From contig OZ038378.1 in NCBI GenBank assembly GCA_964036045.1, forward strand, positions 165,020,549 to 165,084,548: a stretch of 64,000 bases of DNA, in the 5' to 3' direction. The position numbers and the translations under genes were made by a program. The notes beneath the pieces were generated by a model, which did not search any database, had not been told where the DNA came from, and worked only from the letters and a program-made list of their open reading frames with translations. Positions 41,551-52,865 of the stretch are shown piece after piece (positions within the stretch are counted from its first letter, which is position 1; the number at the start of each line of letters is the position of its first letter). Origin of the DNA: Eutreptiella sp. 'Long Island Sound 2002'. Its lineage: Eukaryota > Euglenozoa > Euglenophyceae > Eutreptiales > Eutreptiaceae.

Positions 41551-43101
41551 TAGAGAGCACCCGTGAGCATTCTAGTTTGTCAGGGTGACGGAGGGACTTC
41601 TCCTTTTTTCCCTTTACGGACGGCCTTGAGCGGTCATGATGAGGCACACAGTCCTTTTTTGCCGGCTGTCTCCCCCAACATTACCATGAGCATCCACAAG
41701 AAGACCGGGTCAATGCGGCAGCGCTTAGAGGGCTGTTCGGCATCGCCACCGAGAACGGACCAAAGAGTGGTACTAAGATGGGCGAACGTGGGCGGGTACG
41801 GCACCCACCATGACAATATTTAGTTGCAAGTGATGGAAAATACTGGGCCAAAAAACCGTTGATACATGTGCTGGACGATGCATCTTTCTGATGATAAGTA
41901 AAACCAAAGTTGAGTCATTCCAAACGTGTATTTCCTTCTTGCTGTGTCCCACATATTTCTTCCATCGAGCAACCATGCTGCATTGCACACCCATCGTGTT
42001 GGGGTCACATAATGCCATTTGAATGGGACATGGTACTAAATGCATTGCAACACAGTCTCCTGGGTGGTGGGGAAACTTGTTTCATCCGGGGTGGGTGGGT
42101 GGGTGGGTGTGGGCAAGACGTGACCTCCCACAGCCCCGTCCCACAGCCACTAGGTTTTGACAAATGGTGCTCTGGGGGTCATGGTGCCAATGGCGCTGGA
42201 AATTTTCTCTGTGCCCCCAGTATGGGGCAATTTTCCGGTCTCACGCACTTGCGTAGCATTCACATGACAGAGAAACACTTCTGAGCTACATGTCACATTG
42301 CGACCTCGAACTTCTAAGGATCTTAGACTTTTCATAACTCGTGCTTATATATCCAAGGCCATGCGGGCAATCTTATCTGTATCTTAGCTGTATCTTAACT
42401 ACCATCACAACAAATGTGGGTTCTCCGACCCCTCCATCACAGCCCCAGCGCTGTCATATTGAAAGCCTTTTCAGGTCAAAAATGCCCTGAAAAGTTTATC
42501 CAGGCACCTCTGACTTTGGGGGCGTACCGTGCGCTGTGCGCGCGCTGTGCGAAAAGTTGACTGTTCTCCACCACCGGGAGTTCGGTAAGTTCAGAAGATT
42601 GAAAGGACGTCATTGAATGGCTGCTGCAGTGGACGGGGCTATAGGGGGCAGAATTTAGGTCCCTGGGACCCATGGCAAGCATCAGATGTTTGAATTTTTG
42701 AGTTTAGAATTGATTGTGCATGATTCCGCAGTTGCGTGGTTTTCAGGGTTGTTACCTGGATAATCACCGTAATAATTGGCGCTGTGCGCGCGCTGTGCCC
42801 GCGCTGTGCAAAAACGCCCCCTTTGGGGGAAAGCCTGGAGCATTTCTGTGCTCGGGGTCGCTTCAGGGGCAGGTGTATTTGAATTCGGTTGCAAGTGCTC
42901 AGTATTCGAGGGGCTGCAGGTCCCTGATAGCACATCCAAGTATCCACCTCGTAGGTTCATCATGTCCCAGACATTTCAACCCCAGCCCCTGTCCTGTGGT
43001 GTGTGGCGTTGTCCGTTGCCTGAACAGCGGCGTGACGAGGTTTCAGAGTCCGCAGTCCATTGTTGCCTTTGCGTGTTGTTCATGTACATGCCCCGTGTGT
43101 G

Positions 43102-43133
<32 letters not shown>

Positions 43134-44413
43134 CCTGTGTGTGATCACCTGTCCCAGAAGCTCTGGACCCTTGCTGTTGTTTGTGTTGACCCCTTGATCA
43201 CTTGACCAAAATGAGTGCAAGTCTACTGCAAACCCAAATCAAAGCTTGTTCCTGCCTCACTTCCCGCCATCTTTTTCAAACCCCATGCTTGCCACTGACT
43301 CACTCCAACACCCCATCAGTGCCATAGGCCACTATGTGGGCGCATTGCAGGGGTCTCAAAGCACTGGCCAATCTTTGGTGCTTTGGTCCTTGGGCAGCAT
43401 CATATTCCTGCTGCACCTCTGGTTTCATGATGGCATTATTTTCATGTATTGGCTGCTTGACTGGGGTATGTTCTAGCACATGATCCCACTGTCAGAAGAT
43501 GACTCCCGTGCTGTATGCACGGACTGGAGTCTTGAGCGTCAGTCACTAACTCCAGCATGCCGGATAAAGGCTACCAGTACATGCAATTGGAGAAGCTTTG
43601 CACATCCTTTTGCCCCTGTGTTTGCTCTCTACTCGCACTTTATGCTCTCCCATGCATGTCAACCATTTGATGGCAGCCATGGAAATCCCCAAGATAAGGA
43701 AAGGTGCACACATGCATCGTAGACACGGTCCTCAACCGAGCAGGTGCCTCTGCAACCTAGATGGCGATCAGGATCCTTGATTGGCTGCTATGCAGCCACA
43801 AGATGCCAGCCTCAACTCCCAACCACATACAATCCAAAATCCAATACTCTAGAGCACTTATAGCTGGGTTCTGAAGGAGGATGGCAATATATTAGTGTGT
43901 GCCCCAAGCCGTATTAATGGGTTAAACGGGACATGCATGGCTGGACTCACTGTGCCCGCTCCCAGAAGCCCTCCTGCAAGCACCGTGAGGTCTGAGACAG
44001 TGTGCTTCCCCTCTCGGATGTGGTAGTTTGTTTAGGCTGGGTTTCACAGGGCACGTACAGTTAGGTGCAGGCAGGGCAGGCTTTGGCTGATAGGTGAGCA
44101 GCACGTAGGGGTCACAAGGGTCTGTGACGCTGGCTTTGGCCTGGCAGACACAATGGCATGCTCTACAGACAGATTGGTTGACAAATAGACAGACAAACTC
44201 GTTTGTACTATGTGCCCTACTCCTCGATGTGGGCTGTTGCCCGAGGGCTCAGATTGAACTTGATGGACGCTTTGAGTGGGAGAAACAAACGACAGACAAA
44301 CGGACTGAAATAGAAGCAGATGGGCAGAACACATAGTGACGGCAGGTAGACGGGTTAGTAGCATGCGAGTGTGTAGCTTGTACCCCCCTGGTCCTGCACC
44401 TGCGAGCTAAACC
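41551..44413. other. Intergenic, no gene supported
   Basis: Contains a (GGGT)n tract near 42,090-42,110, paired GCGCTGTGC-rich patches (42,530-42,560 and 42,778-42,810) and a (GT)n tract at 43,104-43,142. No convincing exon on either strand. Confidence 0.4.
43104..43142 (+). repeat. (GT)n microsatellite
   Basis: About 18 GT units with one interruption. Confidence 0.95.
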
Positions 44414-45620
44414 GTGGCCTGTAATGGTCTGTTTGTTGCTGTGTTTCTGCGCAGTGACCGGTTCTGCATCAGTTTGGTGCATAGGATGGGTGTCTACGCT
44501 CACTGCTCTTTGCCTCCCATTCCCCCCCAGCACCCTCTCCTACCAGCTGGGCGTAGTATCGAAGCTGAACCATGCCCCCCCATACAAACCATTTGGTGTT
44601 TGGTTCATGCTTTTTGGAATCAATTGTATTGGACCATGGATCTGGCAGATAATGCAGGCATCAAGATTTGGCTATTCCAGAGGCACCCCAAGGTGCACCA
44701 AAATCTACGCCAAACAGATGGTGCAGCAAAGGGCAACAACAAGAAGCATGCCCAATTGATCAAGATGCGATATCTCTTGGGGAGATTGACATTTATGCCA
44801 ACACGGAGGGTTTTCAAGGGTCGGTGCCATGGTTGCCTCATTTGTGCCCGCTGAGTGTCCCGTTGGGGGGGGGGGTTGTGTGCACCACAGAAACCTTTGG
44901 TTCGCAAAACAGCACACTGGGTGCAGGTTACCCAGCGCACATCTGCCAGCCCAGCAAAAAGGACTTGTACCGCTGGTTCACCCCAACCTGCGTGCACCCA
45001 CAAGGAACACCATATCCTGTCCAGCGCAGAGGCCACCGCTTTTGCAAGGCAGTTTTGGGATCGTAAACAACAATCCAGCACGTTGTGCGAAACAAACAGC
45101 GGTTTGTACGGAAACTCCGCATCTTGAAGCTCAATGACTTCTGGGATGTGTCCAAGTGGCTAGCAGGTGCCTACAGTCTTCAGGCAGCCACCTGGACCAT
45201 CAGCAGACCCCTGTTTTGATCCGTGATGACAAATAAAATGGTTGGATTTTGGCACGACACCTGACCCTGAGAACTTCCAGCCCCATCCTGGCTCTGTCTG
45301 GGTGAAATCAGGGTGCAGTGAGGCCATCGCATGGCGCAAGGTCCAGCTGACGAAATGTGGACCTCACAACTGATGGCCTGTGGGCCATGCCTTTGAACAC
45401 AGGGTGGGTGCCAGTGAAGGCATGCAAGCTGCAGGATTGGGGAAAATTGAAGAAATATGTTCCCAATTACAAGCCGGGGGATGTGTGCCCCAATGGGTCG
45501 CAGCCCGTGTTGACAAGGGCAACAATGATGACGATTCAGATTCGGAATAATCAGTGGTCCATTGCACATTGGTCCGTCCTGTGCATCGTCGAATTTGCAG
45601 CTTTGTGCTCAAACATGTGA
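44414..45620 (+). pseudogene. Decayed ORF cluster, possibly a mobile element
   Basis: Several plus-strand frames carry protein-like stretches broken by stops and shifts: YKPFGVWFMLFGINCIGPWI, RYLLGRLTFMPTRRVFKGRC, then near 45,360-45,500 LNTGWVPVKACKLQDWGKLK and VPNYKPGDVCPNG. Frame switching between amino-acid-like pieces suggests a degraded coding element. No family assigned. Confidence 0.3.
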
Positions 45621-46323
45621 CCACCTACCCCCCTCTAACCCATAGATTTCTGAAATGGCCTTTCCTCACAAATTTCAAAAAGCCCCCACCCCCAAACAGA
45701 ACGAAATTTCGGCGCTGAAGCCCTGAACCAGGAAGGCCTTGTCCCTTGCCCAAGCCAGCACTCTGAGCCAATGGAACAGTTACTGGCAGTCACACACGCA
45801 GGGAACTGAGAAGGCAATGAAGGTTGTGCAAAGGCAGCCGCGGCTGGAGCACAGTGGCGGGTCCACACCTGACCTTTTGAGGCTTGGACAGCCCCTCCCC
45901 CCCTCCCCCTGTGCACAGTCCCCAGGGTGGGTGGGTGGGGGGGGGTGTCTCCTGCCCCAAGAGTTCCTGGCGCCGAAAGGCCCCGAAGAAAGATTTTCCT
46001 CCAGTCACTCCAGTTAGGGAGGTGTGGTGGCATGGTCCGGTCTGGGTCCTCGCGCGTGCCCCCCGTCATTCGGTGACTGTTCCTCCCGGGGGTTGTGGGG
46101 ACTGTCGCACGTTCTGAGGGGACTGTCCGTCGGGGCGGGTGGCGATTGCTAAGCCTTAACGGCACCCCCGCCGCCCTCGACGGCCTTACATTTCCGGCCA
46201 CCCCGCCCCCGGACGCGTTGTCCGCCTTCACTTTCAGAGCGCCGGGTCGCTTGGTCGCCCTGGAAGAGTGCCCCCTGGGCACGTCTACCGGAGAGTCCCA
46301 CCGTTGCACTTGCATTTTCTGCC

Positions 46324-46554
46324 ATGAATCCGGTGGAGGAGGTTGCGCTGCAGACGCAGCCTCCGCTGCTGGAGGACGTCTCCATCAAAGGGGCCCTGCG
46401 GATTCCCGTCCGCGATGCCATGGACACGCTCGAGGAGCGGGAGATCATTGAGGCGGACTTTCGGTGGTACCGCTGGTCCAAGTTTGCATGGCCTTGGCTC
46501 GTGGTCTGCCTTGTGCTTTGTGTGGCGACCTTCGCCATGACGGTGACACAGCAG
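46324..46554 (+). CDS. Gene C exon 1 (start codon)
   Basis: ATG in TCTGCCATGA context. The 77 codons have an acidic N-terminus ([20 protein letters not shown]) and end in membrane span 1 ([19 protein letters not shown]). Donor CAGCAG|GTCCCC. Confidence 0.75.
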
Positions 46555-49500
46555 GTCCCCCTCCTCCTGCCCCCTTCCCTTTCGCGGTATGAGCTGCTTG
46601 GGGCCTGCATTGCTGGTAGTGCCCCAGACTTTGATGGAGGACGGTGGCGGGGGGGGGTCGTAGTGGGCGCAGGATTCGTTTTCGTTTTAGTTTGAAACGG
46701 CCAGCCCAACTGCCAGTGGTTGGCCCACAACCGCCGACGATTGGCCATAGCCGCCAACGGTTGGCCCACAACCACCGCCCGTTACCCCAAAGCCGCCTGC
46801 ACCCTCCGCTCAACGGCCCACAGGGGTCTGAACACGGCGGTAATGATTTTTCCCTGCACTTAGAACAGCCCCTGAAGGACCGCCCTCTGAACCAGCGGTC
46901 AACCACCTATCGCCAGCGGTCAATGGCCAATGTTTTCATTATCAGCCCCGACTGCGGAACGTTCAGATGGATGTATGACTGGATGACGTGCCACTTTGCT
47001 GTGTGCAGTGCCCGGTTGCCTTCTCCGTGGCGGTGTGCACGTTTGTTGGGTGTGGCGTCCAGCGAGGGCTGTTTCTTTTTGCGTTCAGCACACCCCTGTA
47101 CCACACGCGGGGGGGGGGGGGGGAGCTACCGCCCTCCCCTCCGCCCCCCGTCGGGTTTTGGTTGGCAATGTCCCGTGGAGATCCATGCTGAACATGCAAT
47201 CGGTGTTGCATTGTGGGTCCGTTATGGACAGTTGTTTGCAGGGTGCAGTCCCACTCCTTCTCCTTGTGCTGCCTTTGTATCGCGAGATGTTGACATTTGA
47301 GGATGGCAGCTTCATGGGGGGGGGCATGCAGGGGTTCAATGAGTTGTGGGGTAGGTGGATCGCAGTCTAACTGGATCCAGCGGTTACCGTCAGTTGCAAA
47401 TGCCATTGACTGGGGGAAGGGACGGGGGGGCAAAGGGAGAGCGGCTGCGTTGCAGACTCGGCCACACAGGGTAGGGAGGGAGGGTACACCGCCCCCCTTG
47501 AGGGTGTGGTTTACCCCACACACTTCATTCTGATTTTGACGACTGGTGGGCACCTGCCGTGGAGATTCAAGTGTGAACAGCACCAACAAGCGAATAGTGA
47601 CCAACAGTCCCTGAATGTCATCCCCCTCACTCTCTGGTGCTGATAGTATGAAATACAACCCACTGATTCATCTCCGCCTTCAGTCTTCACACCGCTGTCT
47701 CCTTCAGCCTACAGTCTTTGTACCTCGTGCACACTGGGAAGCCTACGGGCGTGGCAGTCTCCCACTGCATAACCTGGTTTCAGACTCAGCTAATCCTCAC
47801 GACGTGTCAGATCCGCTACCACAGCCATTGTAGGATCATCGTAGCACTGGACAGCTCTGAGCCTTGATCCCGCGGGGTTACCTCGAGTACTGTGAAGTGA
47901 GCAGGCTACACCAGCTCATCTTGGTCTGAACCCCCCCCCAAAAAAAAGGAGATTCTGAACGAAATTTCATCCCTTTTCGTCCCTTTGTAGGAACTGTGTC
48001 TTGTCCCCCCTGGAAGGATGGAATAAGATAGAATATGAAATAAAATAACGTAAAACACTTTGTGATTGCGGAACACTTGGGCAAAGGTTGAGCTGATTGA
48101 GTCTGCCATGATGTCAGGAACCTGACATCATGGCCCCCTGTGAGGATGTAATGTGATTGCCCCCCCCCCCCCCCGGCCCCCGCCGATAGCCGTGTGAGCA
48201 CGATGACCTTGAGGCAACATTCGGAGTGGAACTGGTATACGCGGTGGGAGCAGAATCACTGATTGAACTGTTTGAGTCTCGCACAGGGTCAGGACTATGC
48301 TGGTTACTTCAAAACCTGACGTCATGCCTCCCCCCCCGCCGGAGTGGACAATCATGGCACCCCAAACAAATGGCCACCCGAGCCGGAAGGCACAGGCCAG
48401 GTCATGCAGTGGGGGACGGTGAGCAAGGTCCTCCGCCGAAGCAAGTGTCAACGTGGGTGTCCCCGACATTGAGTGTCCACCAGAAAGGGGAGCGTCAATG
48501 GACTTGTGTGTTCGCAAAAAAGTGGGGTCGCCATTGGCACTGGCGGTCCACAAAGAGTGTGTGAGTGGGTCAACCCCTCCCCCGCCGTTCCGGGGCCTCC
48601 CTCCCTCTGCCGTGGCGCGGTCACTCCGCCCCCCGCCTCTGCCAGGCCGGGTCTTTGAAGGCCCTGGACGCCCAAAGCGTCGCGGACCCCTCCACCGACG
48701 GCGGGGAGCAGGCCAGTCGGTTCCGCGCGCCGTGGGGCGTCCCGCGCGTCATCACGGACCCCGCGAACCCCTCGCCCAACGGCGGGCTGAAGGACGCCAC
48801 CGTGGCCTTCCGCACCGCCGCGCTGTGCCTCGGCGCCAGCGCCGTCCTCCTGACGCTGTGGTGGCTGTGCCTCAAGCCGCTAGACCCGAACCGCACCACC
48901 GGCAACCTCGTGTGGGCCCTCCTCTTCGCCGCGTGCGCGGTCATGGCCTTCATCGCGCTCGCCACCGCCGCCGGCGACGTCCACAGCGCCCAGGACTGCC
49001 CTTGGGGCGTCGCCGCGTCCTACGCCAAGTGCGAGTCGCTCGCGACGCTCGCGACGGTGTGTGTGTGTGTTGGGAAGGGGTCCGTGCACGGCAAGAGCGG
49101 GGGGCGCGATGCGACCGTACAGTCCACCGCGGCCAACCCGGCGGGGGTTGATACAGCACACACCCCTCCCGTATGGAGCACAGCCGCCGCTCCTCAACTT
49201 GCACGCCCTGCTGTCGCTGCTCGTGGCCGCATGCACTGTTCTCAGGGCTCCCCTAAACAGCGACGCGCTGCAGCCACGCCACATCTCGCTCTGGGTTAGG
49301 GTTAGGGTGGAGTGGAGTGAAGTGGAGTGGAGTGGAGTGGAGTGGAGTGGAGTGGGGTGGAGTAGAGTGGAGTGGAGTGGTGTGTAGTGGAGTGGAGTGG
49401 AGTGGGGTGGAGTGGTGTGGAGTGGAGTGGAGTGGAGTGGTGTGGTGTGGTGTGGTGTGGTGTGGTGTGGTGTGGTGTGGTGTGGTGTGGTGTGGTGTGG

Positions 49501-52500
49501 TGTGGTGTGGTGTGGTGTGGAGGGGAGGGGAGGGGAGTGGAGTGTAGTCGGGTGGAATGGGTGGACTGGAGAACAGGGGACTGTACTCGCACCGTGACTT
49601 CCAATGTGGAAGATTTCCCCGTACAGCAGCACGGCACGGTGCGGTACGGTACAGTGCAGTGCGGCGGGTTATGGTGCGCGTGCACTTTTGTTCTGTCGCT
49701 GCTGAACGGAGCACACGCCGACAGGTCCGGTGCTCCCCGAGTCGTACAACCCCATGTCCCCCCCGTCGTGCAGGTCGCATGCATCGCAGACACCGCCATC
49801 GGGGTGCTCGCCGGGGCCTGCGCCGCGGGGCTCGTGTACTTCTCGCTCACCGGGAGCTGGCGCCTGGACCGGACCGGGTGGCGCGAGCAGTCGCGCGACG
49901 ACGCACGCGTCGAGCGGTACGCGAAGCTGCGGGAGCGGGACCCGAACGTGCTGCACGTCCGCGAGGTGCACCGGAACGTGCTCCTGGGCCTGCTGGTGCT
50001 GCTGGTGCTGGCGCTCGCCGTCGGCGCCGCGGTCCTCGTGACATTCCTGACGCGGGACCACGGGCCGCAGGACCGCGGGACGTACATGTACGAGGTCGCC
50101 GGGTGGTCCAACCGCAACACGCGGCTCCGGTACGCCTGGACCGCCATCGCGATGCTGACGATCCTGGCCAACCTGCTGCCCGTCTCGCATCGGGTGGTGG
50201 CGTACGCGTACGCCTTCGTGTACTGTGCCGTGGTGGGGATGGCGTTGACCTCCTTTGGGCTTGACCTGCACGAGGTGTCGCCCTTCCCATGCCTCTCGGC
50301 CAACCACCCACCCTCCCATCTGTACCAAGAGGTCGCCTAGCTCCGCCGGCATGCACCTGCCGCTTACACTCGAGGGAGACGAGGACGCGGTGCACACGGT
50401 GCACAGTGTAGGTGCGTGTATGTATACTGCCACACACTGACAAGCACTTGTTTGTCATAATCCCTTTCAGGGAACCAGACGGATTGTACAAAGAAGTATG
50501 AGCTGTATGAGCTGGTCCAGGTGCAGTGAATGTGTGTGGAGTTGTGAGCTTTGCCCTTTTCTGTCATTCTTGCATGCGCACTCCTTTGTTCCTTTGCGCT
50601 GCAGCCCCGATTTGTTTTGCGGTTTTCTTTTCATGCCCCAGTTTGGTGACTGACAAACGGCCCAGCGAATGCGGCTGCGTGGCATCAAGCGGGTCTTGGA
50701 CCCGGATCAAGCAGCGGACGGGGGTAGAGTGCAGGCCTCCATTGTTGTATGCCCACCCCTTGGGCCACCACGTCCCTGCCACCCTGAAAATCCGACACGA
50801 AATGCGTAAAATCGCAACTCAAACTGAGCGCGCGATGCGACACGCGGTGCACGCGGTGGCGCTTGCTTCCTTCCGCAAGACCCCCCGTTGAAACCCCCGG
50901 AAGGAGGAACACAGCGCTGTCCTGAGCGCTGGGGTGTCTGTGACCCCGCGGGGGCCGGTGGGGACGCTGCGAGGGATAGAGGGATAGAGGGTGACGCTGC
51001 GCTGGCGTCCGGAGATCGCCCGGGCAACCTCACCTCACCTCACCTCAGCCCCCCCCCCCCGCCCCACCCGCGCGGTGTCCACTGGGACGCACCTGGTCGA
51101 TGGCGAGGGCCGTTGCCCTCGTCCGTGTGGACGTGACACAGCGCAGTGGAACGGGGACAGTCCGGGGGCTCCTCCGTTTGTACAACCGACGGAGGGAAGG
51201 GCAGGGGGTGTGGGGAGGTGAGGATGGGCCAGGGAGACGGAGAGGGAGGGCACTTGGGGGGCGAGAGGCCGATGGGCGCCGCCGCCGGCGGAGGGAGAGG
51301 GCTCAAGGGAAGGACAAGGGGAAGCGGCCAGAGGCCAATAGGCGCCGCCCGCTACAGACAGCAATCCATCCGGGCGCCATGCCCCCCCCCCCCCCGCCCC
51401 CCCCCAACACCCCTCACCCGCTCACCCGCAGGTCAAGCAGGCCCACCAGTTGACGTGCCCCACAGGCCTGGCCTGTGACCAGGCCCCATTCATCGCCGTC
51501 GTCGCGTTGGACATGACCATCGGCCTCTGGCTCATGTTCTACGTGCTCTACGAGTACTGCGCCAAGCGGATCACCGAGAGCCGGTGGTCCGCCCGCTTCT
51601 ACGCCCCCCACGAGATCAGCAAGCACGACAAGCGGCTGGACTCCATGCGGCCGGTGCGGGAGGAGATGCTGGGCCAAGTCATGACCGCGAAGGAGTACGT
51701 GTACCGGTACCGCCACCTGATCGGCGACCACAACTACCGCAAGGTGCCCCTCGCCCTCGCCCTCTGCCCCCCCCCCCCCCCGGCCCCTCTCCCTCTTGCC
51801 CTCTCTCTGCAGGTGCAACAGTGGCAGACGCAGTCGGCAAAGGTAGGTCAGTCGGTGCAAAGGTACCAACGTGCGCAGGACGCGGATTTCGGGGGGCACC
51901 GGACAACGTGCCTGGCTCCAACTCCAACTCCCTCTCGCTCTACTCCCCCCCCCCTCCCTCTCCCTGTGCTTGTCTCGCTACCCCCACCCCCTCCTCGCCA
52001 TCCCTTTCCCCCCCCCCCCCCTCCGCCTCCCACGCTCCTTCTCCGCCGCAAGTGAGGCACCCAGACAGGGTGCGTGTCCATTAATTAGTAGATCCCTCCC
52101 TCCCTCCCTCCCCTTATCGCTCTTGTGTGCCCATCGACACCCAGGGGGGCCCTGGGTGCTTCAAGTTGCCCTGATGTTCCACAGTGGTCCGGGGGGGGGG
52201 TTTGGCACAAGGCCTCGGTATCTGGGTATCTCGGTATCCGGGGGGGGGGGGGGGGGGCTGGGCTGCTTAAAGTTGCCCACCATCAGCTGACGGGTCACAA
52301 GCTCCACCACACAAGCGCCAAAATGCCGTGGGTCAGCTCAGCCCGAACTCAAGAAGCGCTGCTGGTAGGGGCTGCGAGAGAACGCAGCTATTGGCCCGTG
52401 TCCCTGGGAGTTACCCCCCCAATTCTCGCGCCATCCATCCATCCATCCATCCATCCATCCATCCATCCATCCATCCATCCATCCATCCATCCATCCATCC

Positions 52501-52865
52501 ATCCATCCATCCTTCTCCGCCGCCTTCTCCAGGAGCCGCGCCCGGCCATGATCCCCGTGGAGGAGGCGTACCAGGAGATGCTGCCACCGCAGCCCCTCAC
52601 CGTCCCCATCAACCAGCCCCACCCCGGGCCCTCCGCCCTCACCACGGAGCTGCCCCGGGCCGTCTACTCGCAGGTGCCGGGTGCGCCCGCCCCCTCCGTG
52701 CTGGCCAAGTCCCCCGCCGGCAGCCAGTCGTACCTCGGCGGCCCCAGCCCCGTTGCGTTGGGCTATGGCTACGCCGCGCAGCCCTCGCCCCAGGCCCTTG
52801 GCCTGCCACCCCAAACGCCGCCGGCCAATAACATCCTCATGTACCCCAGCAACGCGTACTACTGA
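46324..52865 (+). CDS. Gene C: 8-exon polytopic membrane protein (unknown family)
   Basis: Eight segments joined by GT-AG introns, all in phase 0, give 656 codons plus TGA. Exons: 46324-46554, 48646-49056, 49184-49294, 49774-50274, 50479-50520, 51432-51743, 51813-51842, 52533-52865. About nine hydrophobic spans are visible near residues 53-74, 134-153, 165-185, 216-235, 253-276, 320-343, 372-387, 390-411 and 452-474. Between spans are Cys-bearing loops (DCPWG-x6-KCES in exon 2; TDC and [10 protein letters not shown] in exons 5-6). After the last span come about 65 charged residues ([35 protein letters not shown]) and a Pro/Tyr-rich tail ending YPSNAYY. This suggests a surface or organelle membrane receptor, channel or transporter-like protein, but I recognise no family. 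Exons 5 and 7 are the least certain. Confidence 0.75.
46713..46830 (+). repeat. CAACCGCC/CGGTTGG minisatellite, locus 7
   Basis: Units such as GGTTGGCCCACAACCGCCGA in gene C intron 1; GAAGGACCGCCCTC follows at about 46,873, as at other loci. Confidence 0.75.
48646..49056 (+). CDS. Gene C exon 2
   Basis: Acceptor CCTCTGCCAG|GCC, donor ACG|GTGTGTG, 137 codons. Membrane spans 2 and 3 ([39 protein letters not shown]) flank a short loop with an NRT sequon, followed by a Cys-containing loop. Confidence 0.8.
49184..49294 (+). CDS. Gene C exon 3
   Basis: Acceptor GAGCACAG|CCG, donor CTCTGG|GTTAGGG. The 37 codons contain [18 protein letters not shown], a hydrophobic span. The donor lies in a double TTAGGG motif. 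Confidence 0.65.
49295..49550 (+). repeat. (TTAGGG)2, (GGAGT)n and (GGTGT)n microsatellite in gene C intron 3
   Basis: The intron opens GTTAGGGTTAGGG, then about 245 bp of GGAGT units that turn into about 17 pure GGTGT units. Long apparent ORFs on both strands here are repeat artefacts. Confidence 0.95.
49774..50274 (+). CDS. Gene C exon 4
   Basis: Acceptor CGTCGTGCAG|GTC, donor GAG|GTGTCG, 167 codons. Four spans: [56 protein letters not shown] and [19 protein letters not shown] charged loop ([20 protein letters not shown]) separates the first two. GC-rich with strong third-position bias. Confidence 0.82.
50479..50520 (+). CDS. Gene C exon 5 (micro-exon)
   Basis: 42 nt encoding [14 protein letters not shown], from acceptor GGAACCAG|ACG to donor CAG|GTGCAG. 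An acceptor eight bases upstream (CTTTCAG|GGA) looks stronger, but it would break the frame with exon 4. Confidence 0.5.
50884..51047 (+). mobile_element. SINE copy 2 with (CCTCA)n tail, in gene C intron 5
   Basis: GTTGAAACCCCCGG, AGGAACACAG, GTCCTGAGCGCTGGGGTGTC and GACGCTGCGAGGGATAGAG align with the body of the SINE at 20,017-20,440. The tail is (CCTCA)4 instead of (CCTTA)n. The 5' tRNA-like part is truncated or diverged and no target duplication was found. Confidence 0.65.
51432..51743 (+). CDS. Gene C exon 6
   Basis: Acceptor CACCCGCAG|GTC, donor AAG|GTGCCC, 104 codons: Cys loop, last membrane span ([20 protein letters not shown]), then a basic, aromatic cytoplasmic-type segment ([20 protein letters not shown]). 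Confidence 0.8.
51813..51842 (+). CDS. Gene C exon 7 (micro-exon)
   Basis: 30 nt encoding [10 protein letters not shown] between acceptor CTCTCTGCAG|GTG and consensus donor AAG|GTAGGT. Skipping it would also keep the frame. Confidence 0.55.
52436..52512 (+). repeat. (ATCC)n microsatellite
   Basis: About 19 perfect ATCC units ending 21 bp before the gene C exon 8 acceptor, so they form part of its upstream tract. Confidence 0.98.
52533..52865 (+). CDS. Gene C exon 8 (stop codon)
   Basis: Acceptor CCTTCTCCAG|GAG. The 110 codons plus TGA are rich in Pro, Ala, Ser and Tyr ([36 protein letters not shown]), ending [10 protein letters not shown]. Probably a disordered cytoplasmic tail. Confidence 0.78.
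   Translation, partial: EPRPAMIPVEEAYQEMLPPQPLTVPINQPHPGPSALTTELPRAVYSQVPGAPAPSVLAKSPAGSQSYLGGPSPVALGYGYAAQPSPQALGLPPQTPPANNILMYPSNAYY

Noticed and set aside
43246-43476. 76-codon hydrophobic plus-strand ORF
   Set aside because: It could mimic a membrane protein, but it has no neighbouring exons or recognisable motif.
49302-50303. 333-codon minus-strand ORF
   Set aside because: Its first half is translated (GGAGT)n satellite and the rest is antisense to gene C exon 4.
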